A stretch of 64,000 nt of DNA, taken from contig NZ_JADEWT010000018.1 of NCBI RefSeq assembly GCF_015207505.1, positions 1 to 64,000 on the forward strand, in the 5' to 3' direction. Shown here in pieces: positions 1 to 11,300 of this stretch; the first letter of the stretch is position 1, and every line of letters begins with the position of its first letter. Below the pieces are notes generated by a model that saw nothing but the letters and a program-made list of their open reading frames with translations, did no database searches and had not been told where the DNA came from. A program made the position numbers and the translations under genes. The stretch is from Tychonema sp. LEGE 06208 (GTDB lineage Bacteria > Cyanobacteriota > Cyanobacteriia > Cyanobacteriales > Microcoleaceae).

Positions 1-1
1 C

Positions 2-1012
2 CTCTCCCCCTCCCCCACTCTCCCCCTCTCCCTCGATCGACCTTTGCCTTGGGATCACTTAGACACGGGGATCGATAAAAACTGGCTGAAAATTGACTTG
101 CTTCATGCTTTGGAAGCGGCGACGGTTCCTGACTGTTCCTTTGAAGGGTGTTCGCGCTGCGGGGTTTGCGGCACGGATTTCGGACACAATGTGGTAGTTG
201 ATGCGCTGCCAATTCCTGAGTTTGCTGGGGAGTTTGTGCCGAATACAGAACGGAAACAGCGGGTTCGGGTTTGGTTCGGGAAGGTGGGCGATATGGCTTT
301 GGTTGGTCATCTGGATTTGCTGCGATTGTTCGATCGAGTTGTCCGCAGGGCCGATTTGCCGATTTCGTTTACTGGCGGCTTTCACCCGAATCCTCGGATT
401 TCTGTGGCAAACGCTCTGCCTCTGGGTGTCACTAGCACAGGGGAAATTGCGGATTTTGAGCTTTCTCGGCCGATCGATATTGAGGTTTTTCGGGAAAAAA
501 TGGTAGCGACTCTGCCAGAAAATATCCCGATTTACAAGGTGGAACAGATCGACCTCAAAGCTCCTTCTGCTAACCAGTTGTTAGAAGCCGCTGAGTATAT
601 CGTTACTGTGGCAGCAACAGGCCCGCTGGCAGAAAATGGCGATTTTGAAGGTGAAAATTTGGCTGCTGTCTCTGTCGCTGTTAGCCCTAACTGGGAAGCT
701 TGGGTAGGGGCGATCGCCGAAACAGAGGCTTTTTGGCGGGTACACACTACTAAGTCGGGCAAAACTAAGGATGTCAATTTGCGCGATCGGCTGCACAAAC
801 TAGAACTTGTAGAGCAGCTACCAGCAATCCGCGCCTCTGACTGTGGCGGTACATCCGAAGGTAGAGCAGTCTTGCGCTATACCGGCAGTTGTCGCAGCGA
901 TGGCAACTTGCTCAAGCCCGAACATCTTGTGTTCATGCTCGAACAAGTCAGCGGGCAGGAAATTCAGCTTCTGCAAGTTCAGCGCAGTCAGCTAATCCTA
1001 GGTTATTGTTAA
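2..1012 (+). CDS. B12-binding radical SAM protein with DUF2344, C-terminal part (5' end off window)
   Basis: This is the C-terminal third of a radical SAM protein of the TIGR03960/DUF2344 type. The reading frame is open to the left edge, so the B12-binding and radical SAM domains lie outside. A Cys-rich linker (CSFEGCSRCGVCGTDFGH) follows the conserved LPWDHLDTGI segment. The DUF2344 domain starts near VRVWFGKVGDMALVGHLDLL, includes GGFHPNPRISVANALPLG, and runs to the stop. A TTG at 44 could act as a start only if the gene were split, which I doubt. The first 40 bases are a CT-rich low-complexity run translated as Ser/Pro/Leu; the same kind of text recurs in the rnhB gene, so it looks like repeat DNA inserted between domains. 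The family is related to proteins acting near tRNA modification, but the substrate is not established. Family call is firm; function is not. Confidence 0.85.
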   Translation, partial: LSPSPTLPLSLDRPLPWDHLDTGIDKNWLKIDLLHALEAATVPDCSFEGCSRCGVCGTDFGHNVVVDALPIPEFAGEFVPNTERKQRVRVWFGKVGDMALVGHLDLLRLFDRVVRRADLPISFTGGFHPNPRISVANALPLGVTSTGEIADFELSRPIDIEVFREKMVATLPENIPIYKVEQIDLKAPSANQLLEAAEYIVTVAATGPLAENGDFEGENLAAVSVAVSPNWEAWVGAIAETEAFWRVHTTKSGKTKDVNLRDRLHKLELVEQLPAIRASDCGGTSEGRAVLRYTGSCRSDGNLLKPEHLVFMLEQVSGQEIQLLQVQRSQLILGYC

Positions 1013-1020
1013 GATAGGGA

Positions 1021-1048
1021 AGCCCTGGTGAAATATTTCACTAGGGCT
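1021..1048 (+). terminator. Palindromic hairpin after the radical SAM gene
   Basis: Inverted repeat AGCCCTGGTGAAA / TTTCACTAGGGCT with one G-T wobble and a two-base centre, nine bases after the stop codon. It has no U-run, so it may act as a 3' end-stabilising hairpin or a weak bidirectional terminator. Confidence 0.6.
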
Positions 1049-2169
1049 ATCGATCGGGATGTGTCGCTTAAGCTATAATTGTTTGTTATGGAAGCCGCAG
1101 CGGCTCGAGCGCTTTAGTCGCTCGTCGCTAAGAGTCAACCAGCAACGCGGGCTGGGTGAAACTGCTTCTGTTCAAGACTTTAAGCCTTTTTGTACGTTGA
1201 CCGGCTAAATCTAGTGCCAAACCCGCAGGAGCCGGGCCTGAACCAAATTTAGCGATTAATTTCGATCGATCGACTCATGGTCGATTGTCGGCTTACTCAC
1301 AAATCTCACGGTTCAAGCCGCTCTGCTGGTATTCAACAATAGATATTTTTGACCTCGATCGGAAAACAGAGACAAGCTCTCGACAAACGTCGTAAAGAAG
1401 CAAAAATTTGAGATTTTAGATTCTAGCTCCTGCTCCCTGATTCATCTGTGGAGTAAATCTAAAACTTGTACGGCGAAGTCGAAGTATCTCAAACTTCTAC
1501 AGCGAAGTCGAAGTATCTAAAATCGAATCAAGAGGTTTTAGGGTTGGCACAGGCAAAAGTCGCAGTCGAAGAATGTCAAGCTGGGGTAAGTTGACCGCTA
1601 TCCCGCAAGAATTCAACAAAAGTCTACGCGCTTTCAATCCTACTTAACTTTTGCTCAAAACCAGCCCTCAACCACGCAAGCGGAGTTATCAGTTCGTAGT
1701 GTTAAGTTGTGTGTTAAGAAATTGGTACGGAGTCACTGAATTTATTCACGCTCGTTCAAAGGAAGAGTTGGAAGTGTTGAAGATTGAGTGAGAGAGTTTG
1801 CAATTCACCAATCAAAATTCAATATTTATAACTCGGTAAAAACGTCCTTATTTCTATCTTCCAGCTCAGTCTGCGAAGCATAACTCATAACTTGCGATCG
1901 GGTGGATTCAAACACTGTATCTGTAACAGTTAACAGTCAACAGTCAACAGTCAGTAGGGGCGGTGGATGGTGCGGGCCCGCCCTCTTAACTTAACAGTTA
2001 ACAGTTAACAGTTAACAGTCAACAGTCAACAGTTAACAGTCATTCCACCCTGAACCAACTCACAGCTAATAACTCTTCCTGCTACTACTAATAATTACAG
2101 TCAAAGTAAGAGGCACTATGAGCGTGCGTAAGTGTCTCTAATTTGCTGCCATTTTTTTGAGGAAATTGA
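1049..2169 (+). other. Long gene-free leader upstream of rne
   Basis: No credible gene is present in about 1.1 kb. Bases 1090-1330 are rich in short GC hairpins, for example CGAGCG(ctttagt)CGCTCG near 1113-1131. Bases 1478-1515 hold two copies of gcgaagtcgaagtatct. Bases 1925-2043 are tandem heptamers. RNase E of bacteria, including cyanobacteria, is known to regulate its own mRNA through the 5' untranslated region, so part of this may be a regulatory leader. That role is inference. Confidence 0.4.
1925..2043. repeat. STRR heptamer array (AACAGTT/AACAGTC)
   Basis: Two blocks of a seven-base unit, 1925-1955 and 1987-2043, alternate between AACAGTT and AACAGTC. Between them is a GC-rich segment containing GGGCGG and GGGCCCGCCC that can fold back. 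Such short tandemly repeated repetitive sequences are typical of filamentous cyanobacteria. Confidence 0.85.
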
Positions 2170-4539
2170 ATGACAAAGCAGATAGTTATAGCAGAGCAGC
2201 ATCGCATTGCTGCCGTTTTTTCCGAAGATCAAATTCAAGAACTCGTGGTAGCCACAGGCAGCCACCAAGTCAGCGATATTTACTTGGGAATTGTCGAGAA
2301 TGTACTCCCTGGGATAGATGCGGCCTTCGTCAATATTGGCGACCCAGAACGCAACGGGTTCATGCACGTCACAGACCTCGGCCCGCTGCGGCTCAAACGA
2401 TCGGCAGGAGCAATTACAGAACTCCTCACCCCCCAGCAAAAAGTGCTGGTACAGGTGATGAAAGAACCGACGGGCAGTAAAGGCCCCCGGCTGACAGGCA
2501 ATATCACCCTGCCCGGCCGCTATTTGGTACTGATGCCCTACGGCCGGGGAGTCAATCTGTCCCGCCGGATCAAGTCGGAAGCCGAGCGCAACCGCCTCAG
2601 AGCCCTAGCTATTTTGGTGAAACCGGCCGGGATGGGGCTGCTGGTACGCACCGAAGCCGAAGGCATGACCGAAGAAGCCATCATGGAAGATTTGGAAGTG
2701 CTGCAAAAACAGTGGGAATCCGTTCAACTCGAAGGCGGTACTTCCCGAGCGCCAGCACTGCTAAACCGCGACGACGATTTTATCCAGCGGGTACTCCGGG
2801 ATATGTTCAGCGGTGACGTGAATCGGATTGTGGTGGACTCGCAAAATGGCATTAAGCGTGTCAAACAGCAGTTGATGAGCTGGAACGGCGGTAAACTTCC
2901 TGCAGGAGTTTTGATCGACCACCACCGAGAGCGCGCCTCGATTTTAGAATTTTTCCGCGTCAACGCTGCGATTCGAGAAGCCCTCAGACCGAGGGTAGAT
3001 TTGCCTTCGGGCGGTTACGCGATCATCGAGCCGACTGAAGCCCTGACGGTGATTGATGTCAACTCAGGCTCGTTTACTCGATCGGCCACAGCTCGCGAAA
3101 CTGTACTCTGGACAAATTGCGAAGCAGCAACCGAAATTGCCAGACAACTGCGGCTGCGGAATATTGCCGGGGTAATTATTGTTGACTTTATCGACATGGA
3201 ATCCCGCCGCGATCAATTGCAAGTGCTGGAACATTTCAATAAAGCTCTCAAAGCAGACAAATCTCGGCCGCAAATCGCTCAACTGTCGGAATTGGGACTG
3301 GTAGAACTCACTCGCAAGCGCCAAGGTCAAAATATTTACGAGTTATTCGGCCACAGTTGCCCGACTTGCAGCGGGTTGGGGCATTTGGTACACCTCCCCG
3401 GCGAAGACGATATCGCCGGTGCCGTGCGGGAATCGCCCGATCGCACTGTGGGTTCCTCCAACCGCCTTTTGTTGAATTTGCCAGAAGGATTGGAACGCCG
3501 CAGCCTGACACCTACGGCGGCTGCAACTCCTGCACCAGTAAGAGAAGAACGTTCCGTCGAACCAGCTCGGGCTGCTTGGGAACCGTCTAGCGAAAGTTTG
3601 GATTTTGAGACCGGCAGCAACGCCTCGTCTTTGGACTTGCTCAACCATCCCAGCTATCAGGATTTGGGGAACGGAACCAGACGCCGCCGCCGTCGCCGAA
3701 TTGGCGAAGAGCCTTTTGCTGTAGCCGAGGAGGAACCGGTACGCAACAAGTTGCGACTGCCGAATACCAACAGCGCGCCCGTCGTGGAGACGCGCTCTGA
3801 GTATCTCGCACCCCCCGGCATCCGCGCCGCTTCCGAGGGCTTCGGGCTGGTGAATATGGCTGCTGTTGGCAGGCGCGAGGATTTCGATCGCGTGCGTCCA
3901 ACTAAGTCTGAGTTGATGAAGCCGATGGTGGAGCCTCCTGAAATGATTTCGGTGGAAATGACAGCCGAGGAGCAGGATGTTTATGCTCTGATGGGAGTTT
4001 CTCCTTTGGTGATGACGGATCGCGGTGTAAAAAATCCTAAGAATGCGATCGTTTCGGTGACACTCCCCGGAGAGCCGCCGAACAAGTCGTCTTTCGAGCA
4101 GCTCGAATTTGAATTTGAACCCCCCGCGCCAGCAGAGAAGGCTGAGGAAGCCGATTATTATGCAGAAATATCGGCAGTTGAGCCTGTATTTTCTGAGGGT
4201 GATGAGGATGATGAGGACGATCTCGATCTTGATGATGAGGTTGAAATTTACGGTGCAAGTTCGATCGACCTCATGGATGATTTTGCTGGCGACGTGGAGG
4301 AAACCAGCGATGGGATGGACGAATCGAATGAATGGGGAGCATCGGAGCCGTCGATCGAATTCGAGCAGTCGATCGAATTCCATGAGTCAAGCGAGTTGAA
4401 TCAGCCTTTGACATCCAATGACTCAAACGAGTCGAATGAATCAAGTGAATCCAGCGAATCCAGCGAATCCAGCGAACCCGAAGAGCCAGCGATCAACCGC
4501 CGCCGCCGCCGTCGCTCGTCTGCTGTTGTAGATGACTGA
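2170..4539 (+). CDS. rne: Ribonuclease E
   Basis: Endoribonuclease that initiates mRNA decay and rRNA/tRNA processing in the cytoplasm. The S1-like and 5'-sensor region covers roughly residues 1-200. The DNase I-like catalytic part carries the metal-binding aspartates D296 (VIDVNSG) and D339 (IIVDFIDM). The zinc-link CPTC is at 397-400. After about residue 410 the protein becomes a disordered tail, usual for the shorter cyanobacterial enzymes. The extreme C-terminus carries RRRRRRSSA (777-785), the nonapeptide described as recruiting PNPase in cyanobacteria. A second run of seven arginines lies at 504-510. The tail also has an Asp/Glu-rich block near 690 and a Ser-Glu repeat from tandem ccagcgaat-type codons. 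The ATG follows a weak purine stretch (gaggaaattga). Its end overlaps rnhB, matching the known rne-rnhB arrangement in other cyanobacteria. Confidence 0.97.
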   Translation: MTKQIVIAEQHRIAAVFSEDQIQELVVATGSHQVSDIYLGIVENVLPGIDAAFVNIGDPERNGFMHVTDLGPLRLKRSAGAITELLTPQQKVLVQVMKEPTGSKGPRLTGNITLPGRYLVLMPYGRGVNLSRRIKSEAERNRLRALAILVKPAGMGLLVRTEAEGMTEEAIMEDLEVLQKQWESVQLEGGTSRAPALLNRDDDFIQRVLRDMFSGDVNRIVVDSQNGIKRVKQQLMSWNGGKLPAGVLIDHHRERASILEFFRVNAAIREALRPRVDLPSGGYAIIEPTEALTVIDVNSGSFTRSATARETVLWTNCEAATEIARQLRLRNIAGVIIVDFIDMESRRDQLQVLEHFNKALKADKSRPQIAQLSELGLVELTRKRQGQNIYELFGHSCPTCSGLGHLVHLPGEDDIAGAVRESPDRTVGSSNRLLLNLPEGLERRSLTPTAAATPAPVREERSVEPARAAWEPSSESLDFETGSNASSLDLLNHPSYQDLGNGTRRRRRRRIGEEPFAVAEEEPVRNKLRLPNTNSAPVVETRSEYLAPPGIRAASEGFGLVNMAAVGRREDFDRVRPTKSELMKPMVEPPEMISVEMTAEEQDVYALMGVSPLVMTDRGVKNPKNAIVSVTLPGEPPNKSSFEQLEFEFEPPAPAEKAEEADYYAEISAVEPVFSEGDEDDEDDLDLDDEVEIYGASSIDLMDDFAGDVEETSDGMDESNEWGASEPSIEFEQSIEFHESSELNQPLTSNDSNESNESSESSESSESSEPEEPAINRRRRRRSSAVVDD

Positions 4540-5290
4540 TCTCCAGTCAGAGGGAGGAGGAAAGAAGGAAGAAGGAAGAACAAAGAACAAAAAAGTAGAA
4601 ATTTTTACTCTCTTCCCATCTTTCCATCTTTCCCCCTCCCCCAATCTCCCCCTCTCTAGCCTGAGCGAAGCCGAAGGCCAATCCCCCTCTCGGACTCAGA
4701 TAATAGCTGGTGTGGACGAAGTAGGAAGGGGAGCTTTGTTCGGGCCCGTGGTGGCGGCCGCCTGCATTCTGCCCGACGAAGTTATCGATGAATTAGCAAG
4801 TTGCGGGGTGCGCGACAGCAAGCAGTTGAGTGCCGCAGCCCGGAGTCGGTTAGCACTGAAAATCCGGGCTGTGGCTGTTGACTGTCAAATTGGTGTGGCT
4901 TCGGTGCGGGAAATCGATCGCCTCAATATTTTGCAAGCTTCTTTGTTGGCGATGAAGCGGGCGATTTTGAAGTTGAAGGTTACTCCGGATTTGTGTTTGG
5001 TTGACGGGAATCAAAGAATCCCCAATTTGGCGATCGCACAAGAGACGATGATTAAAGGTGATTCGCGATCGATTCAGATAGCCGCTGCTAGTATTGTCGC
5101 CAAAGTTTGGCGCGATGAATTAATCGTGCGCTTGGCTGTTAAGTATCCCGAATATGACTTGACAAATAACAAAGGATATGGAACAGCTAAACATAAATTG
5201 GCTTTGGAACGCTACGGTGCGTCTGTCTTTCACCGCTTATCATTTAGCCCTTGTCAAAAATTTAACAATAACAACGAAAAACCTCTCTAA
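4532..5290 (+). CDS. rnhB: Ribonuclease HII with low-complexity N-terminal extension
   Basis: Endonuclease that cuts RNA in RNA:DNA hybrids and removes misincorporated ribonucleotides. The core begins near IIAGVDEVGRG, with the four catalytic acids at D62, E63, D158 (LVDG) and D177 (KGDSRS), followed by AAASIVAKVWRDE. The ATG overlaps the rne stop by 8 bases (atgactga), so the genes are probably translationally coupled. Residues 5-54 have no counterpart in the enzyme. They translate a purine-rich then CT-rich low-complexity stretch and a gcgaagccgaagg motif, all seen elsewhere as non-coding repeats. A start closer to the core is not available as ATG; the extension is either translated or bypassed through a minor codon. 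Function is certain, start less so. Confidence 0.93.
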   Translation: MTDLQSEGGGKKEEGRTKNKKVEIFTLFPSFHLSPSPNLPLSSLSEAEGQSPSRTQIIAGVDEVGRGALFGPVVAAACILPDEVIDELASCGVRDSKQLSAAARSRLALKIRAVAVDCQIGVASVREIDRLNILQASLLAMKRAILKLKVTPDLCLVDGNQRIPNLAIAQETMIKGDSRSIQIAAASIVAKVWRDELIVRLAVKYPEYDLTNNKGYGTAKHKLALERYGASVFHRLSFSPCQKFNNNNEKPL

Positions 5291-5377
5291 CTCCAGCGCG
5301 ATTATATAAAATTTGAAAAATCAATAATTTCCAATTAATAGTCCTGGGCGCATAAACTCTATTCTAGAGGGTGCGCG

Positions 5378-8300
5378 ATGAGCACCTTATCGCTTCAGCC
5401 TCCGGTAGCATCTATTAAATTTTTATTTAACCTCTTGACCAGGACTGATAATATGTTAAAAATTCCCGGCTATCGCATCAATGAGCAAATCTACAATGGC
5501 TCTAGAACCAAGGTTTATCGAGGACTTTCTGAGTCAAACCAAAAAGTAATTATCAAACTGCTATTGAGCGAGTATCCCACTTTTAGCGAACTCGTGCAGT
5601 TTCGGAATCAGTACACCATTACCAAAAATCTTGACCTTCCGGGAATTGTCAAACCCATTGCACTCTTAAACTACCGCAATGCTTTTGCTCTGGTAATGCA
5701 GGATGTTGGCGGTGTTTCCCTTGCTGAGTATACTGTTAATCCAGAGCAATTAGATAATATCCTATCAAGTAATTCTGAGGTTTCCTGCCCCGATACTTCG
5801 CCCCTACCGCTAGATGAATTTCTGCCGATCGCGATTCAGATTGTCCAAACCATAGAAGGATTATACCACAACCGAATTATTCACAAAGATATCAAGCCCC
5901 AGAATATTATCATTAACCCGGAAACCAAAGAAGTAAAAATAATTGACTTCAGTATTTCCTCTCTTTTACCCAGAGAAAACCAGCAAATCCAAAATCCCAA
6001 CGTCTTAGAAGGAACCCTAGCTTATATGTCTCCCGAACAGACGGGACGAATGAATCGAGGTATCGACTACCGCACTGATTTTTACTCGCTGGGAGTTACA
6101 TTTTACGAGCTACTAACAGGGCAATTACCCTTTTACTCAACTGACCCAATGGAGGTAGTTCACTGTCATATTGCCAAGATGCCAAATCCTCCAATCGAGC
6201 TAGTTCCAGCTATTGGAGTAATGACCAATAAAATCATCATGAAATTGATGGCAAAAACTCCAGAGTTACGCTATCAAAGTGCTGCTGGATTGCGCTACGA
6301 CTTGGAAAAATGCTGGCAGGAATGGCAAGACAACGGGAAAATTAGCGAATTTGATTTGGGAAATAGGGATATTTGCGATCGCTTCACCATTCCCGAAAAA
6401 CTTTACGGTAGAGAAAACGAACTTAAGACGCTATTAGAGGCATTCGATCGCATCAGCGAAGGTACTTCCGAAATCATGCTGGTGGCGGGCTTTTCCGGGA
6501 TTGGCAAAACCGCCGTGGTTAACGAAGTTCACAAACCCATTGTCCGCCAACGGGGTTACTTCATCAAAGGAAAATTTGACCAATTTAAGCGCGATATTCC
6601 CTTCTCGTCGTGGGTGCAGGCATTCCAGAATCTGATGCAGCAATTACTCACCGAAAGTGCTACTGAGGTGCATAAATGGCAAGTCAAAATTTTAGAGGCT
6701 TTGGGCGAAAATAGTCAAGTCATTATTGATGTTATCCCAGAATTAGAACGACTAATTGGCAAGCAGCCAAAAGTGCCAGAACTAGAAGGAACTGCCGCTC
6801 AAAATCGCTTCAATCTATTATTTCAAAAATTCATCCGACTGTTTGCAACAAAAGAACATCCTTTAGTGATTTTCGTAGATGATTTGCAGTGGGCCGACTC
6901 CGCTTCATTGAAGCTAATGCAATTGTTGATGAGTGAAATAGATACCCGCTATCTGTTGTTAATGGGAGCGTATCGCGATAACGAAGTGTTTCCCGCCCAT
7001 CCACTGATGCTGACATTGGATGAGATTCGCAAAGACTCGGCAACACTCAACCAAATTACGTTAGCACCCTTAGACCAACCTTCCCTGAATCGCCTGATTG
7101 CTGATACCCTGATTTGTCCACTAGAAAGGGCAATTCCTCTGACAGAACTGGTTTTCACCAAAACTCAAGGCAATCCTTTCTTTGCTACTCAATTTCTCAA
7201 ATCTCTGTACGCAGATGGGTTAATATCCTTTGATTTTAGCCTCATTCCCTCCCCTTACCAAGGGGGGGGAATGGGGGGGTGGCAATGCGATATTGCTCAA
7301 GTTAAGACCCTAGCTTTTACCAATGATGTGGTCGAGTTTATGGCTATTCAGTTGCAAAAGTTGCCGATAAATACCCAGAATGTTCTGAAACTTGCAGCTT
7401 GTATTGGCAACGAGTTTGACTTAGCAACTCTAGCAATTGTTCACGAAAAATCTCAGAGTGAGACAGCGGCTGATTTGTGGAAAGCTTTGCAAGAAGGGTT
7501 AGTTATACCGATTACTGAAGTTTACAAGTTTTTTCAGGACTCGGAATCTGTTAAAGTTGCACCAGCGTCGGAGTTATCGGTTCCCTACAAGTTTTTACAT
7601 GACCGAGTGCAGCAAGCAGCATATCTTCTGATTCCCGAATCCCAAAAACAGTCCACCCACCTCGAAATTGGACAACTGCTGTTGAGGAAGGGCGGGCACG
7701 GCGGCACCGCTCCTACAGAAGCAGAAAAAGAAGAGAAGATTTTTGATATTGTCAACCAGTTGAATATTGGGATGGAGTTAATTACCCATCAAACAGAACG
7801 GGACGAACTCGCTCAATTAAATTTAAGAGCCGGACATAAAGCTAAAACTTCCACGGCTTACGAGGCTGCTAAAAAGTATTTAAATATTGGTATAGAACTC
7901 CTAGATATTGAGTGTTGGCAGACCCATTACAAGCTGACTTTGCAACTATATGAACAAGCCGCCGAGGCGATGTATTTGAACGGTGATTTTGAGCAAATGG
8001 AGCAATTAGCAGAAATAGTTATCCAAAATTCAAAGACGCTCTTAGATAAAATTAAAATTTATCAAATTCAAATTCAAGCTTTGAAAGCGCAGAACCAAAT
8101 CAAACAATCTTTAAATTTTGGGTTAGACATTCTCGAACTCTTGGGGATATATCTACCTAAAGATCCGGAACCGACAGAAATTCCCCGGGCTTTTGCAGAG
8201 ACGCAATTGGCTTTACAAGGAAAATCTATTCAGGACTTAATTGATTTACCCGACATGAGTGACCCCCAAAAACTGGCAGCAACTCAGATGCTGTTACAAC

Positions 8301-11300
8301 TCTGTCCTGCTGCCTACATGGTGACTCCAGTTTTGTTGCCACTGATTACTTTTAAACAGATTCAGTTAGCCATTGAATATGGTAATGCACCAACTCATAC
8401 TCATGCCTATGCAAATTATGCGCTCATTCTGTGCGGAGTTATGGGAGAGTTAGAAACGGGCTATCAATTTGGAGAACTGGCACTAAATTTGCTCGAAAAA
8501 CTCGATGCTAAGCCTTTTAGAGCTATGACGCTCTTTGTAGTAAATTACTTTACAAAGCATTGGAAACATCATATCAAAACAACATTAAAGCCTCTGTTAT
8601 CTGCTTACTTTAGTGGTTTAGAAACCGGGGATTTAGAACACGCTGGCTATTCCGCACAAAGGTACTGTTACCTTTTGTACTTTAGCGGTTCTGCCGAGCT
8701 ATCAAGCGTGGAACTAGAGCTTGAAACCTACAGTGATGCCTTGGCAAAGATCAATCAGGATAGCATTCTTCAATTACATCAAATTCACCATCAAGCTGTA
8801 TTAAACTTGCTGGGAAAGACAGAAAATCCTTGCCTTTTAATCGGTTCAGCTTGTGATGAATCTCAAATGTTGCCGGTTTACATTGCAAATAATTACAGAA
8901 TAGCGTGTTACTACTTCTATTTAAATAAGTTAATCCTTTGTTATCTTTTTGATGACTACCAACAAGCAATTGAGTATTCTGCTGGAGCCGAAGAGTATTT
9001 AGATGCAGGAGTAGCTTCGATATTAGTACCTATTTTTTATACCTACAATTCTCTTTCTAAGTTGGCTGTGTATCCCGATGTAGAGATTTTTGAACAACAA
9101 CAAATCCTCAAAACTGTAATGACCAATCAGGAGAAAATGAAAATATGGGTACATCATGCCCCCATGAATTATCTACATAAATTTTATCTAGTAGAAGCAG
9201 AAAGACATCGAGTTTTAGCGAAAAAATTAGAGGCGATGGAAATGTACGATCGCGCCATTTCCATCGCCAAAGAAAACGGTTATCTCAACGAAGAAGCCCT
9301 AGCCCACGAACTCGCTGCCAAATTCTATCTCGGCTGGGGAAAAGACAAAATCGCCCAACTATACCTAACAGAAGCCTATTACGCTTACGCGCGGTGGGGA
9401 GCTAAGGCAAAAATTGACGATTTAGAAAAACGCTATCCCCAATTACTTGCTAAGATTCTCAGTCAAAAAATCAGCTTCAACACAAGTGATACAATTTCCC
9501 CAATGATGACTGGAACTGTTGTTACAAATAGCAGTTCAGGTGTTTCCGAAATTCTGGATTTGGCAACAGTAATCAAAGCATCTCAATCACTGTCAGGAGA
9601 AATCAACCTCGATAAGTTGCTCTCCACTTTGATGCAAGTGATGATGGAGAATGCGGGAGCCGAAAAGGGCTCTATGATTTTGATAGAAGGAGATTCATTT
9701 TTCGTCGCTGCTCAATGTGTTAGTGGTAAATTTTGCAACCTAAAATCAACTCACGTTCTTGACTCTAACGAAATTCCGATCGCAATTATTAACTATGTCT
9801 GGCGCACCCAAGAAACCTGCGTAATAAACGATGCGACTACTGAGGCTATATTTGCTGCTGACTATTATATCATCCAGCATCAACCAAAGTCGGTTTTGTG
9901 TCTGCCGATTCAACATCAAGGAAAGCCGATCGCAATTCTGTACCTAGAAAATAACCTGACAACGGGTGCATTTACTCCCGACAGATTAGCCGTCTTAAAA
10001 ATCTTGTCCTCGCAAGCGGCAATTTCCATAGAAAATGCCCAACTCTATGCCAACTTAGAAGCAAAAGTAGCAGAGCGCACCCAAGAACTCCAGCAGTCAG
10101 AAGCTCGCTTTCGACAACTTTACGAACAATCTGCCGATGCTATTTTGCTGTTAGATGGCAACACTTTTATTGACTGCAACCCCGCCACAGTCAAAATGAT
10201 GCGTTGCACGAACAAACAACAGGTTCTTTCTCTGCATCCGGCTCAAATTTCCCCCGAGTTTCAACCTGACGGTAGAAACTCTTTTGAAAAAGCTGAAGCC
10301 ATGACAGCCCTGGCTTTCGATCGAGGAAATCACCGCTTTGAATGGATGCACCGCCGCACTGATGGAGAAGATTTTTGGGTAGAAGTATTGCTGACAGTAA
10401 TTCCTTTAGATGGAAAAGAAATTCTGCACGCGGTGTGCCGAGAAATTGGCGATCGCAAACAGGCAGAATTAGCTCTGCACCAAAAAAATCAGGAACTCAG
10501 CGATACTCTCCAACAACTCAAAGCCACCCAAGAAGGATTGATTCAATCAGAAAAAATGGCAGCTTTAGGACAACTTGTAGCCGGAGTTGCCCACGAAGTT
10601 AATACACCCCTAGGTGCAATTCGTTCCAGTGCGGGCAATGTTTCTAAGTTCTTGGATCGAGCTCTCGAACAATTGCCCGCAGTTTTTCAATCTCTCTCCC
10701 CAGAAGCTGGACAGAATTTTTTAGAATTACTTCAGTATTCTCTCCAACAATCTACAAACTTATCAACCAAAGAAGAACGCAAATTAAAGAGAGCTTTAAG
10801 AAGCCAACTCGAAATATTAGAGATTGAGAGTGCCGATACTGTGGCCGATAGATTAGTCATGATGGGGGTCTACGAGCGAATCGAAACTTTTCTACCACTG
10901 CTGCAAAGACCGGACAGTTTGCATCTTGTAGAAGCTGCATACAAACTGTCAGAATTAAAAAGAGGTATTGCCATTATTAACACAGCCACAGATAGAGCAT
11001 CAAAAGTTGTTTTTGCTTTGAAAACCTATGCCCGCTACGAACAGTCTGGTACCAAGACAAGCGCCAGCATTGCAGAAGGGATAGAAACTATCTTAACTCT
11101 CTATCAAAATCAATTAAAACAAGGTATTGAGGTGGTTAGAAAATATGCCGAAATTCCGCCGATACTGTGCTATCCCGACGAACTGAATCAAGTGTGGACA
11201 AATCTGGTGCACAATGCTTTGCAAGCAATGGATTATCGGGGGACGCTAACTATTGATGTGACAACACAAGACGAGCAGGCTAAGATTAGTGTTAGTGACA

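Noticed and set aside
1300-1330. A tRNA because of ggttcaagcc
   Set aside because: The flanking bases do not form a T-stem and there is no acceptor or anticodon arm.
3343-4383. A 346-residue frame antisense to rne
   Set aside because: It mirrors the disordered tail of rne; the composition is that of a shadow frame with many Arg and Cys and no domain.
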